From the NCBI GenBank assembly GCA_050301795.1, contig JBNKZU010000007.1, positions 11,646 to 75,645 of the forward strand: 64,000 nt of DNA, written 5' to 3'. Numbering within the stretch: the first letter of the stretch is position 1; every line of letters starts with the position of its first letter. Origin of the DNA: JBNKZU01 sp050301795. GTDB lineage: Bacteria > Pseudomonadota > Gammaproteobacteria > Thiohalomonadales > Thiohalomonadaceae. The translations under genes and the position numbers were made by a program. Below, piece after piece: positions 1 through 8,078 of the stretch. Under the pieces are notes generated by a model that was not told the origin of the DNA, ran no database searches, and worked only from the letters and a program-made list of their open reading frames with translations.

Positions 1-944
1 CACTCGAAGCACAGGAGACACCGGGACCGCGCATCATTGGTAAAACACCATCGATTCAGCAACTTCGAGCAACCATCTCACAACTGGCAGATACTCATGC
101 TGATATCTTGATTCTTGGTGAAACAGGTACAGGAAAGGAGTTGGTTGCGCGTTCGCTACATGAGCAAAGCTCAAGAAACTCAAAAAAGTTTGTTGCGGTT
201 AATTGTGGTGCCGTGCCTGAAAACCTGATTGAAAGTGAACTGTTTGGGCATGAGGCTGGAGCCTTTACCGGAGCTACCACCAAACGAGTGGGGCGCTTTG
301 AAGATGCTGACGGCGGCACACTACTGTTGGATGAGATAGAAAGTATGCCGATGCAGGTGCAGATTCATCTTTTGCGAGTATTGCAGGAGCGAACGATTGA
401 GCGACTCGGATCAAATCGTCAGATTCCGCTTAACCTTCGAATTGTTGCGGCGACAAAAAGCGATCTTAAAGCCATGGAAGGCTTTCGTGATGATCTCTAC
501 TATCGACTGAATGTAGTCTCGATCGAGATCCCGCCCCTTCGGGAGCGGTTGGAGGATATACCGCTGCTATTTCAGCACTTCCTATTAATTGCCAGTAGTC
601 GTTACCATAGAGATATTCCACCGCTGAAATCAACACAGATCAAGGCGTTACTAACCTACTCATGGCCGGGGAATGTGCGCGAGTTAAAGAATACCGCTGA
701 GCGATATATGTTGTTGGGCGAGACGTATCACTACGATCTTGAAAAGATGATTCACGGTAATGAGTCAGAAATCACGTTAACCCTAGCGCAGCAGGTGGAT
801 TGTTTTGAAAAAAGCATTATTGTCCAAACGCTTACAGAACAGCATGGAAGCTTGAAACAGACAATGGAATCCTTGGGGCTTCCACGTAAAACCCTTTATG
901 ACAAGATGCAGAAATATGGATTGGATAAGCGCCATTACAAATAG
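1..944 (+). CDS. dctD: Sigma-54-dependent response regulator, DctD-like (3' part)
   Basis: The frame is open at the left edge (codons in phase with base 3), so the start and presumed N-terminal receiver domain lie outside. The visible part is a sigma-54 AAA+ domain: Walker A GETGTGKE, the sigma-54 contact motif GAFTGA, the Walker B stretch GGTLLLDEIESMP, and a conserved WPGNVREL. A Fis-type helix-turn-helix closes the protein (LKQTMESLGLPRKTLYDKMQ). The wording FEDADGGTLLLDEIESMP and the Fis tail resemble DctD, which with the kinase DctB turns on C4-dicarboxylate transporters; this is from memory of the family, not a search. A sigma-54 promoter before dctP at 18262-18277 supports that role, although about 17 kb of other genes separate the two. 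A cognate DctB kinase would be expected upstream, outside the window. Confidence 0.85.
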   Translation, partial: LEAQETPGPRIIGKTPSIQQLRATISQLADTHADILILGETGTGKELVARSLHEQSSRNSKKFVAVNCGAVPENLIESELFGHEAGAFTGATTKRVGRFEDADGGTLLLDEIESMPMQVQIHLLRVLQERTIERLGSNRQIPLNLRIVAATKSDLKAMEGFRDDLYYRLNVVSIEIPPLRERLEDIPLLFQHFLLIASSRYHRDIPPLKSTQIKALLTYSWPGNVRELKNTAERYMLLGETYHYDLEKMIHGNESEITLTLAQQVDCFEKSIIVQTLTEQHGSLKQTMESLGLPRKTLYDKMQKYGLDKRHYK

Positions 945-1059
945 CATCACTTCGTTCGCAATTATGGTGGCTGATCACTTTGTGATGTCTGCCATGATTG
1001 TGTTTAACCAGTTAATCTGATTCACCATCGTATGAATAGCACCATATAAGGTAATGACC

Positions 1060-1974
1060 ATGATTAGATCACTTTTATTGATATTGTTTATCGCTATCTC
1101 TTCTAATAGCTCTGCACAGGAGGTGATACAGAAGACAATCGCGTTTGCACAGGACACCATGGCCAATGATTTTCGTAAGGCTCAGGTTTTTGAGGTTAGG
1201 GACGAGATTCGCAAATTCCCCGGAATTGATTTTGAATTTTCAGATGCTCAGGGACAGACATCACTATTGATACGGCAGATCGAGCAGTTTATCGAAAAAA
1301 ATGTCGATGTTCTTATTGTCGGGACAAATGATGAGAATGCGGTAGTACCGGTGGTGACCAAGGCGCATAACGCCGGCATTTCGGTCATTATTCTTGATCG
1401 TGGCATTAAGGGATCAAACTACACGACCTTTATTAATTCAGACAATATTCTTATCGGAAAGCTCGGTGCTGAATATATTGCTAAACAATTGAATTATAAG
1501 GGCAAGGTGTTGTTGTTTGAGGGTATTCAGGAAGCTGATGTGACCCAGCTTAGAAGCAAAGGGTTTCTTGATGAGATCAGTAAATACCCTGAAATAAAAG
1601 TAATTAAGCGTACCGGTAACTATCTACGCAAAGATGCGCTTATTGCGATGGAGAAACTGGTCAAGCAAGGCATTAAAGTCGATGCGATTTTCTCTGAGAG
1701 CGATAGTATGTTGAGTGGCGTGAGAATGGTACTTAATCGTTTTAAGATCAATCCATCATCCATCATTATGGTCGGTTGTGACTACACCAGCGAGGCACGT
1801 GAAGCGATCCGAAGTGGCGCTCAGTCCGGCTCTGTGCTATTTCCTTTAGGAGGGGTTAAATCGGTTGAGATCGCGTTAAAAATACTCGCTGGAGAGCGCG
1901 TACCGAAACATATCTTTAATCCTGTTAAACTTGTAACACAAGAGAACGTCAACGCAGTCGAGCCTATTTTCTAA
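1060..1974 (+). CDS. Periplasmic sugar-type substrate-binding protein, likely sensor partner
   Basis: About 304 residues with a signal peptide (hydrophobic LLLILFIAISS, then SSAQ). The body matches the periplasmic binding protein type I fold used by ribose-, autoinducer- and TMAO-sensing proteins (RbsB, LuxP, TorT): VDVLIVGTNDENAV, ISVIILDRGI, VLLFEGIQEADVTQLRSKGF, and DAIFSESDSMLSGV. ATG 1060 is preferred to ATG 1054 because AAGG at 1048-1051 is 8 bases before it. No ABC permease or ATPase gene is nearby. The next gene, 16 bases on, is a membrane GGDEF-EAL protein with a large periplasmic domain. The pair therefore looks like a ligand sensor feeding a cyclic-di-GMP enzyme; that partnership is inferred. 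The ligand is unknown. Confidence 0.85.
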   Translation: MIRSLLLILFIAISSNSSAQEVIQKTIAFAQDTMANDFRKAQVFEVRDEIRKFPGIDFEFSDAQGQTSLLIRQIEQFIEKNVDVLIVGTNDENAVVPVVTKAHNAGISVIILDRGIKGSNYTTFINSDNILIGKLGAEYIAKQLNYKGKVLLFEGIQEADVTQLRSKGFLDEISKYPEIKVIKRTGNYLRKDALIAMEKLVKQGIKVDAIFSESDSMLSGVRMVLNRFKINPSSIIMVGCDYTSEAREAIRSGAQSGSVLFPLGGVKSVEIALKILAGERVPKHIFNPVKLVTQENVNAVEPIF

Positions 1975-1990
1975 GGTGGTGAACAAAACA

Positions 1991-4555
1991 ATGCCTATAC
2001 ATCTTTCCAAATTGAAGCTGAGTCTTAAGACCAAGATCTCATCGATTGGAGCGATGATGGTGCTGCTTATCGTTATCATATTAGGATTCTATTTTAACGA
2101 CTTTCTAAAAAAGAGTTTTCTGGAGACGACACAAACACGTTTTTTTAATGCCTACGAACGATTAGCTGCTGATATGAATAATATCGCTGAGCAACTAAAA
2201 GAGGGGATCTCATTTATAAAGACGGATGAGTCAATCCTGGCATCGATTGAGTTAATCAATAACTATCAGGATAAGAATAACTACAATATTTATCTTATTG
2301 ACGAAGAGAAAAAGCGCATTGCCAACAAGCTGCTAAACAAGGTCAAGCTCTCATTTAATAACGATATTGCGTTATACGATATTAATCATGAACTTGTTGC
2401 TTTTGTCATAAAAGAGAAGAACCTCTATCGAATAAACTATCTTAGTTACGACAATGGGCATCCTGTTCTATTCAGTCGTATGGAGGATGAGTTTGAGTTT
2501 CAAAAACAGCCGTTCTATGTTTTTAATAATATTCTTTTCAAGCATGTGGATCTCTACAAATCATGGGATGCATTGGTTAATACCATTATCACCTACCATC
2601 AAACCTCATTAGACCAACAAGAGATGTTTACGATTAAATCACATCTCAGTATTAGTGAAAATCGCTCTGACAAGATTATAAGTCATATTGAGATGTCAAG
2701 AATTCTTGACCGAGAATACTATGAAGAACTCTCTAGTAGTATTGGGGTAAAAATCGCTCAACACGCCTATCCACCGTTCAATCAGAAAGTGAGTCAGATT
2801 AATGATGACATCGACATCAATTCACTACACATTAACGAGGGTGATGAAGAATTTATTACGGCATTATCACATCCCAGCAAGGATGGAGATGTCTATTTTT
2901 ATGCCAGTCTGAATAAAAGTGCCTTAAATAAGCTGCTTCATCGCAACAAGGATCAGTTTATGATCCTTTTAATATTTACAGCATTAGGCACCCTTGTTGT
3001 AAGTCGATTGTTCATTAATAAAGCGGTTGATGAACCGCTTTCGATGTTAATGGCACAGATTCATAAGATTAAAAATCACGATTACTCACCTTCAGCAGTG
3101 CCCACTACTCAGGATGAAATAGAGCTGATCTCAGAGAACATCAATCAACTGGCATTAGCCGTAGAGGAGCGTGAATCTGCCTTAAAGCAATCGATGAAAG
3201 AGTTCGAATACCTCTCCGAGCATGATGTTCTAACCAACCTGCTTAATCGTCGCTTTTTTTCACACCGTTTAAAACATGCTCTCGACCTAGTGACGAGGAA
3301 TCATGGACGCCTGGCGTTACTCTTCTTTGATCTTGATCAGTTTAAGCTGGTGAACGATACACTTGGCCATGATATTGGTGACAAATTACTTATCGAGGTG
3401 TCAAAGCGACTATCGGCGCAGATTCGAGCCAGCGATACTTTGGCTCGTATCGGTGGTGATGAGTTCTATTTACTCATCGAAAACTCACCTGAGCCGTATG
3501 ATCTTATCCCAATGATCGAGAAACTCCTGGATGTATTTAAAGAGCCATTTATCTGTAGTGGTCACACCATTGCCATTAGTGCAAGCATCGGTGTTTCACT
3601 CTATCCGGATAATGGTACAGATAGTGTCACACTGATTAAGAATGCCGACCTTGCGATGTATAGCGCAAAAGAGCATGGACGAAACCGATATGAATTCTTT
3701 TCATTTGAGCTATCAAAGAATGCGCAGGAGCGAGCATTTCTGATTCGTGATCTTGAACATTCGATTGAGACGTTTGAGCAATTTGAACTCTATTATCAAC
3801 CGAAGATTAGCACCAGAGACCATCAGGTTGTTTCGGTTGAGGCACTATTACGATGGCATCGCCCTCAACATGGTCTGGTGATGCCGGCGCAGTTTATTCC
3901 TATCGCTGAAGAGACTGGTTTAATTGTTAAGATTGGTACTTGGGTTCTGGAACAAGCCTGTCATGATTTCATGCGAATGATAGAAGAGGGAATTCATTTA
4001 GAACGTGTATGTATCAATCTTTCCAGTGTGCAGATGGAGTGCAGTGATGTATTGCATACGATAATGGCGATAGTCGAGAGAGGGACTATCGACTTTCGTC
4101 AAATTGAGCTTGAAATCACAGAGAGTTATATCGCAACTGATGCACAACATGCCGTTGAGTTACTTAAAAGCTTCAGTAAGTTGGGTGTCGGGCTCGCAAT
4201 CGATGATTTTGGGATAGGTTACTCCTCAATGAGCTATCTACAACAGCTCCCAATAAACCGGTTAAAGATTGATAAGAGCTTTGTTGATGGACTTCCGTCG
4301 AATAAAGACAGCGTAACGATTACAGAAGCAATCATTGGTCTCTCGAAAAGCCTGAACCTTCAGATTACAGCTGAAGGTGTTGAAAATGAGGCACAGTTAA
4401 AATTTCTTGAGGCATTGCATTGTGATGAGATTCAGGGCTACTACTTTTCAGAGCCGCTCTCCTATAGTGACTTTGTTCAATTCTGTAAGTATAAGGCCTC
4501 TTCCGGCAGCGATCAGGTGCTGAAATTTTCTGATTATAAGAAGGATTTATCGTAA
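1991..4555 (+). CDS. Membrane-bound GGDEF-EAL cyclic-di-GMP enzyme
   Basis: About 854 residues. One membrane segment near the N-terminus (residues about 20-40), a periplasmic region of about 280 residues, a second segment near 322-342, a HAMP-like linker, GGDEF and EAL. The diguanylate cyclase motif GGDEF is intact at residues 488-492, with an RxxD product-inhibition site (RASD) five residues before it. The phosphodiesterase motif EALLRW is intact at 617, followed by ITESYI, DDFGIGYSS, LKIDKSFV and AEGVEN. Both activities are thus possible; which dominates cannot be read from sequence. ATG 1991 is chosen over GTG 1976 because AAGGTGG at 1973-1979 serves as ribosome site. It follows the binding-protein gene closely, which probably supplies its ligand signal. 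Its 3' end overlaps pgl by 9 bases on the other strand. Confidence 0.93.
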   Translation: MPIHLSKLKLSLKTKISSIGAMMVLLIVIILGFYFNDFLKKSFLETTQTRFFNAYERLAADMNNIAEQLKEGISFIKTDESILASIELINNYQDKNNYNIYLIDEEKKRIANKLLNKVKLSFNNDIALYDINHELVAFVIKEKNLYRINYLSYDNGHPVLFSRMEDEFEFQKQPFYVFNNILFKHVDLYKSWDALVNTIITYHQTSLDQQEMFTIKSHLSISENRSDKIISHIEMSRILDREYYEELSSSIGVKIAQHAYPPFNQKVSQINDDIDINSLHINEGDEEFITALSHPSKDGDVYFYASLNKSALNKLLHRNKDQFMILLIFTALGTLVVSRLFINKAVDEPLSMLMAQIHKIKNHDYSPSAVPTTQDEIELISENINQLALAVEERESALKQSMKEFEYLSEHDVLTNLLNRRFFSHRLKHALDLVTRNHGRLALLFFDLDQFKLVNDTLGHDIGDKLLIEVSKRLSAQIRASDTLARIGGDEFYLLIENSPEPYDLIPMIEKLLDVFKEPFICSGHTIAISASIGVSLYPDNGTDSVTLIKNADLAMYSAKEHGRNRYEFFSFELSKNAQERAFLIRDLEHSIETFEQFELYYQPKISTRDHQVVSVEALLRWHRPQHGLVMPAQFIPIAEETGLIVKIGTWVLEQACHDFMRMIEEGIHLERVCINLSSVQMECSDVLHTIMAIVERGTIDFRQIELEITESYIATDAQHAVELLKSFSKLGVGLAIDDFGIGYSSMSYLQQLPINRLKIDKSFVDGLPSNKDSVTITEAIIGLSKSLNLQITAEGVENEAQLKFLEALHCDEIQGYYFSEPLSYSDFVQFCKYKASSGSDQVLKFSDYKKDLS

Positions 4556-5251
4556 GTCCATTGCGTCCTTGTCTGTCATTAAGAGACAGGGTGTCGTCTC
4601 ATCAAACTGATTGACTGGAAGGCTAACTCCTTCAGACCATTGTTGCATCGCATCACGTTTACTACTACCGGTCACTAAAAACAGTATCTCGTCACTCATC
4701 GATAGGGTTAGGTGGTTCATTGAGACCCTTTGTGGTGGTGGCTTCGGAGCATTTAATTCGGTAACCATCAGTTTATCCTTTTGATAGTTGTGTCCTGGGA
4801 AAAGGCTTGCGGTATGTCCATCCTCTCCCATACCAAGAATAACCAGATCAAACTTGTCGATATCAGCGATAGTGTGTGTATAGTTAGCTGCTGCAATATC
4901 TACCCCTAATTCGGTTTGAATCGGATGAGTGTTTTGAACTGGAATATCGACATGATTAAGCCACGCCTCTGCAATCATGGTGCTGTTACGTTCAGGATGC
5001 TTTTGCGCTAAACAGCGTTCATCACCAAAGTAAATCACCCATTTGCTCCAGTCGGTTTGGATATGGGTTAACAGCCGGTAAGTTGCTAATGGTGTTGTGC
5101 CACCGGCAACTACCAGTTTAAATAAACCATGATGGGTAATGGAACGCTCAGCACTTTTCTCAATATGATCCGCTGCCGCCAAAGCAACATCATTAGCGCT
5201 ATTAAAGATCTTTAGTCGATTTTGTTGCTGTAGCGTTTTTAAGTTGATCAT
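4547..5251 (-). CDS. pgl: 6-phosphogluconolactonase
   Basis: A 234-residue protein of the DevB/SOL type of 6-phosphogluconolactonase, the usual family length. It hydrolyses 6-phosphogluconolactone to 6-phosphogluconate, second step of the oxidative pentose phosphate pathway, in the cytoplasm. Typical stretches: VVAGGTTPLATYRLL near the N-terminus, WVIYFGDERC, and LVILGMGEDGHTASLFPG, then VSMNHLTLSMSDEILFLVTG near the C-terminus. The start ATG overlaps the zwf stop (ATGA), so translation is probably coupled. It is the last gene of the gnd-zwf-pgl operon and converges with the GGDEF-EAL gene, overlapping it by 9 bases. Confidence 0.96.
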   Translation of the reverse strand: MINLKTLQQQNRLKIFNSANDVALAAADHIEKSAERSITHHGLFKLVVAGGTTPLATYRLLTHIQTDWSKWVIYFGDERCLAQKHPERNSTMIAEAWLNHVDIPVQNTHPIQTELGVDIAAANYTHTIADIDKFDLVILGMGEDGHTASLFPGHNYQKDKLMVTELNAPKPPPQRVSMNHLTLSMSDEILFLVTGSSKRDAMQQWSEGVSLPVNQFDETTPCLLMTDKDAMDLR

Positions 5252-6780
5252 GGGCTACAGTAGTTTCCACAATCCTTCCAATAACGACCATCACGCTCCA
5301 GTAATTCATCAGCCTCTTGTGGCCCCCATGTCCCAGAATCATAGTTTGGGAACTCTCTGGCGGGTAATGCTCTCCATACATCCAGTATTGGATCAACAAT
5401 GTCCCAACACACCTCGATGTTGTCTGCACGCTTAAACAGTGTGGCATCGCCATACATACAATCGTAGAGCAAGGTTTCATAGCCGGTTGCTACTGTGGTT
5501 TTTCCAAAGTGCTCTTCGTAATGGAAATCCATAGTGACTGAACTCAGGTTCATTTTAGGGCCAGGTTTTTTAGCATTAAAGGTCATATCGATCCCTTCAT
5601 AAGGCTGTAGCCTTAGAACCAACATGTTATGTGGCAGATCCTTTTGACTGAAGCTGGCATCACGAAACATTGCATTGGGGGCATGTTTAAAGAACACCGC
5701 GATCTCAGTAAAGCGAGCTGGCATCCTTTTTCCGGTTCGAATATAGAAGGGCACACCAACCCAGCGCCATGAGTCGATCATCACCTTCATCGCGACATAG
5801 GTTTCAGTCGTTGAGTCTGGCGCAATATTCTTCTCCTGACGATATCCTGAAACCTGCTTGCCACGGATCTTTCCTGCCCCATATTGACCACGCACGGTTT
5901 GGGTTAGTACATCTTTAGCAGAGTAGGGCTGTATGGCGCGTAGTACCTTTGTCTGTTCATCACGAACGGCATCGGCATCAAATGAGTTTGGTGGCTCCAT
6001 CGCGACAATAGAGAGCACCGCAAGTAGATGATTGGGAATCATGTCACGCATCGCGCCTGCGGTGTCGTAATAGCTTGCGCGGTTCTCAACCCCGACTGAT
6101 TCAGAGACGGTGATTTGAACATGATCAACATACCGGTGGTTCCATATCGGCTCGACGGTACTGTTGGCAAAACGATAGGCAAGTATATTTTGAACAGTCT
6201 CTTTACCAAGGTAGTGATCAATACGATAGATCTGATGCTCGTTTAGGTATTCATGGAGTTTGCGATTTAGCTCTTTTGCTGACTCCAGATTGGTACCAAA
6301 TGGTTTTTCGATGATAACTCTGCGCCAATGGTTATCGCTCTCTTCGGTTAATCCTGCGTTCTTCAGATTACCGATAATCTCGCAAAAGAAACGCGGTGGA
6401 GTTGCCATGTAAAAGAGCGCATTACCGCCGCAGTTATGTTTTTGATCAATCTCATCAAGACGTTTGCTTAAATCGGAGTACCGTTCGAATTCGTGGAAAT
6501 CGAGTTCTGCGACATAGATGCGGCTCATAAACGCTTGCCAGCACTCTTGCTGGAAGTCTGAACCCAGAATTTGAGAGAGTTCAGTCGCAAGGTAGGCTCG
6601 AAAGCTTTCATCGGTATAGGATTGGCGAACAACACCCACAACGGCAAAGTTGTCAGGCAGCAGTTTTTGTTTAAATAGATTACATAACGATGGTAATAGT
6701 TTGCGTTTGGTGAGATCGCCGCCCGCTCCGAAGATCACAAAGGTATTTGGTGGGGCAGCTTCTGCGGTTTTATCAGCCAT
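5248..6780 (-). CDS. zwf: Glucose-6-phosphate 1-dehydrogenase
   Basis: 510 residues, close to the normal family length. It oxidises glucose 6-phosphate to 6-phosphogluconolactone and makes NAD(P)H. The N-terminal nucleotide-binding fold shows FGAGGDLTKRKLLPSL; IEKPFG is at about 158-163 and the substrate and active-site signature RIDHYLGKE at 186-194; RTGKRMP appears in the C-terminal half. A ribosome site AAGGAG precedes ATG 6780 and lies inside the last codons of gnd, only 3 bases being between the genes. Its stop overlaps the pgl start. Together gnd, zwf and pgl make the complete oxidative branch from glucose 6-phosphate to ribulose 5-phosphate. Confidence 0.98.
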   Translation of the reverse strand: MADKTAEAAPPNTFVIFGAGGDLTKRKLLPSLCNLFKQKLLPDNFAVVGVVRQSYTDESFRAYLATELSQILGSDFQQECWQAFMSRIYVAELDFHEFERYSDLSKRLDEIDQKHNCGGNALFYMATPPRFFCEIIGNLKNAGLTEESDNHWRRVIIEKPFGTNLESAKELNRKLHEYLNEHQIYRIDHYLGKETVQNILAYRFANSTVEPIWNHRYVDHVQITVSESVGVENRASYYDTAGAMRDMIPNHLLAVLSIVAMEPPNSFDADAVRDEQTKVLRAIQPYSAKDVLTQTVRGQYGAGKIRGKQVSGYRQEKNIAPDSTTETYVAMKVMIDSWRWVGVPFYIRTGKRMPARFTEIAVFFKHAPNAMFRDASFSQKDLPHNMLVLRLQPYEGIDMTFNAKKPGPKMNLSSVTMDFHYEEHFGKTTVATGYETLLYDCMYGDATLFKRADNIEVCWDIVDPILDVWRALPAREFPNYDSGTWGPQEADELLERDGRYWKDCGNYCSP

Positions 6781-6783
6781 TAT

Positions 6784-7800
6784 CTACTCCTTTGATTTCT
6801 CGACATGACCACCGAATTCATAGCGCATGGCAGAGAGGATCTTGTTTGCAAACTCATCCTCACCCCGGGAGCTGAAACGGCTGAATAGTGCCGCAGTTAA
6901 TACGGGTGCTGGTGTGCCCGATTCTATCGCGGCAATACTGGTCCAGCGCCCCTCTCCTGAGTCAGAAACTGCTCCGGAAAAATTCGCCAAATCGCCACTT
7001 TTTTGCAAAGCGGTTGCGGTTAAATCCAATAACCACGACGAGACAACACTACCTCTACGCCATAGTTCCGAGACCTCGGCGATATCGATATTGTATTGAT
7101 AGGCTTCGGGTTCTCGTAGTGGTGAGGTTTCTGCGTCCTGTTCATGATCCAATGCACCGATATTGGCATGTTTTAGCAGGTTTAAACCTTCGGCATAAGC
7201 TGCCATCAATCCGTATTCAATACCGTTATGCACCATCTTTACAAAATGTCCCGCACCATGTGAGCCGCAGTGTAGATAGCCTTGCTCTGAGGTTGATGGT
7301 GCGCCTTCACGTCCAGAGGTGCGTTCGATATCACCAATGCCCGGTGCAAGAGACTTAAAGACCGGATCAAGATGTTTAACCGACTCTTGATCGCCACCGA
7401 TCATCAGGCAGTAGCCTCGCTCAAGACCCCAAACACCGCCGCTGGTGCCGACATCTAAATAACGAATCCCTTTTGCTGTGAGCTGTTTCGCCCGGGCAAT
7501 ATCATCTTTATAGTAGGAGTTCCCACCATCGATGATGATATCCCCCTTTGATAAAATGGTCTCAAGCTGTGAAATCACCTGATCAACGATAGCCGCTGGA
7601 ACCATCAACCAGATTGCGCGGGGGGCATCGAGCATCGCGACAAATTCAGCGAGATCGGTGGAGCCTTTGGCGCCCTGAGCGATGAGTTCTTCTACAGGGT
7701 TTGAACTGCGGTTATAGACAACACAATCATGACCGTCCGCTAAAAGACGTTTTGCCATATTTGCGCCCATGCGGCCAAGGCCAGCGATACCAATTTGCAT
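6784..7800 (-). CDS. gnd: 6-phosphogluconate dehydrogenase, short decarboxylating type
   Basis: 338 residues. It converts 6-phosphogluconate to ribulose 5-phosphate and CO2. The N-terminal Rossmann loop is GLGRMG at 7-12; VGTSGGVWGLERGYCLMIGG and FVKMVHNGIEYGLM are 6PGDH signatures. It is much shorter than the roughly 470-residue enteric Gnd and belongs to the short form (GndA/YqeC-like), often NAD-preferring; cofactor choice here is an inference. ATG 7800 is used, not GTG 7821, because the ribosome site AGGAAGAG sits between them. It is the first gene of the gnd-zwf-pgl operon, whose promoter must lie in the 278-base divergent gap to the hybrid kinase gene at 8079. Confidence 0.95.
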   Translation of the reverse strand: MQIGIAGLGRMGANMAKRLLADGHDCVVYNRSSNPVEELIAQGAKGSTDLAEFVAMLDAPRAIWLMVPAAIVDQVISQLETILSKGDIIIDGGNSYYKDDIARAKQLTAKGIRYLDVGTSGGVWGLERGYCLMIGGDQESVKHLDPVFKSLAPGIGDIERTSGREGAPSTSEQGYLHCGSHGAGHFVKMVHNGIEYGLMAAYAEGLNLLKHANIGALDHEQDAETSPLREPEAYQYNIDIAEVSELWRRGSVVSSWLLDLTATALQKSGDLANFSGAVSDSGEGRWTSIAAIESGTPAPVLTAALFSRFSSRGEDEFANKILSAMRYEFGGHVEKSKE

Positions 7801-7845
7801 ATACTCTTCCTTTATTGTCACTTACTTCAGATTATCATACATAAT

Positions 7846-7880
7846 ACTAATACCCGCATACATAAATCATTTGTATTAGT
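7846..7880. promoter_or_regulatory. Inverted repeat in gnd / hybrid-kinase divergent gap
   Basis: Arms ACTAATAC (7846-7853) and GTATTAGT (7873-7880) are exact inverse complements separated by 19 bases. The repeat lies just upstream of gnd on the minus strand and about 200 bases before the hybrid kinase start. It could be a repressor or activator site for gnd-zwf-pgl. It does not match a HexR-type operator and I cannot name the protein. It may also be chance in AT-rich DNA. Confidence 0.3.
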
Positions 7881-8078
7881 GGGGTCGGTAAAGATGAGGT
7901 TTGTGTTTGTGCTGATATTTCAATGGGTTTGTTGAATTGCGGTCTAACACGGTGCCTCGCTATTACTGTGCTACTATTTGATGAAACCGGCAGGTATTAG
8001 GGCATCATGATGTGAGACGGATGACCATTATCTCCATTGGTCGCCATATCATCGACGAGAGTTCAAAAGGAATTAGAG

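Noticed and set aside
973..985. ATCAC-TTT-GTGAT hairpin after the DctD-like gene
   Set aside because: Only five stem pairs and no T-run; too weak for a terminator.
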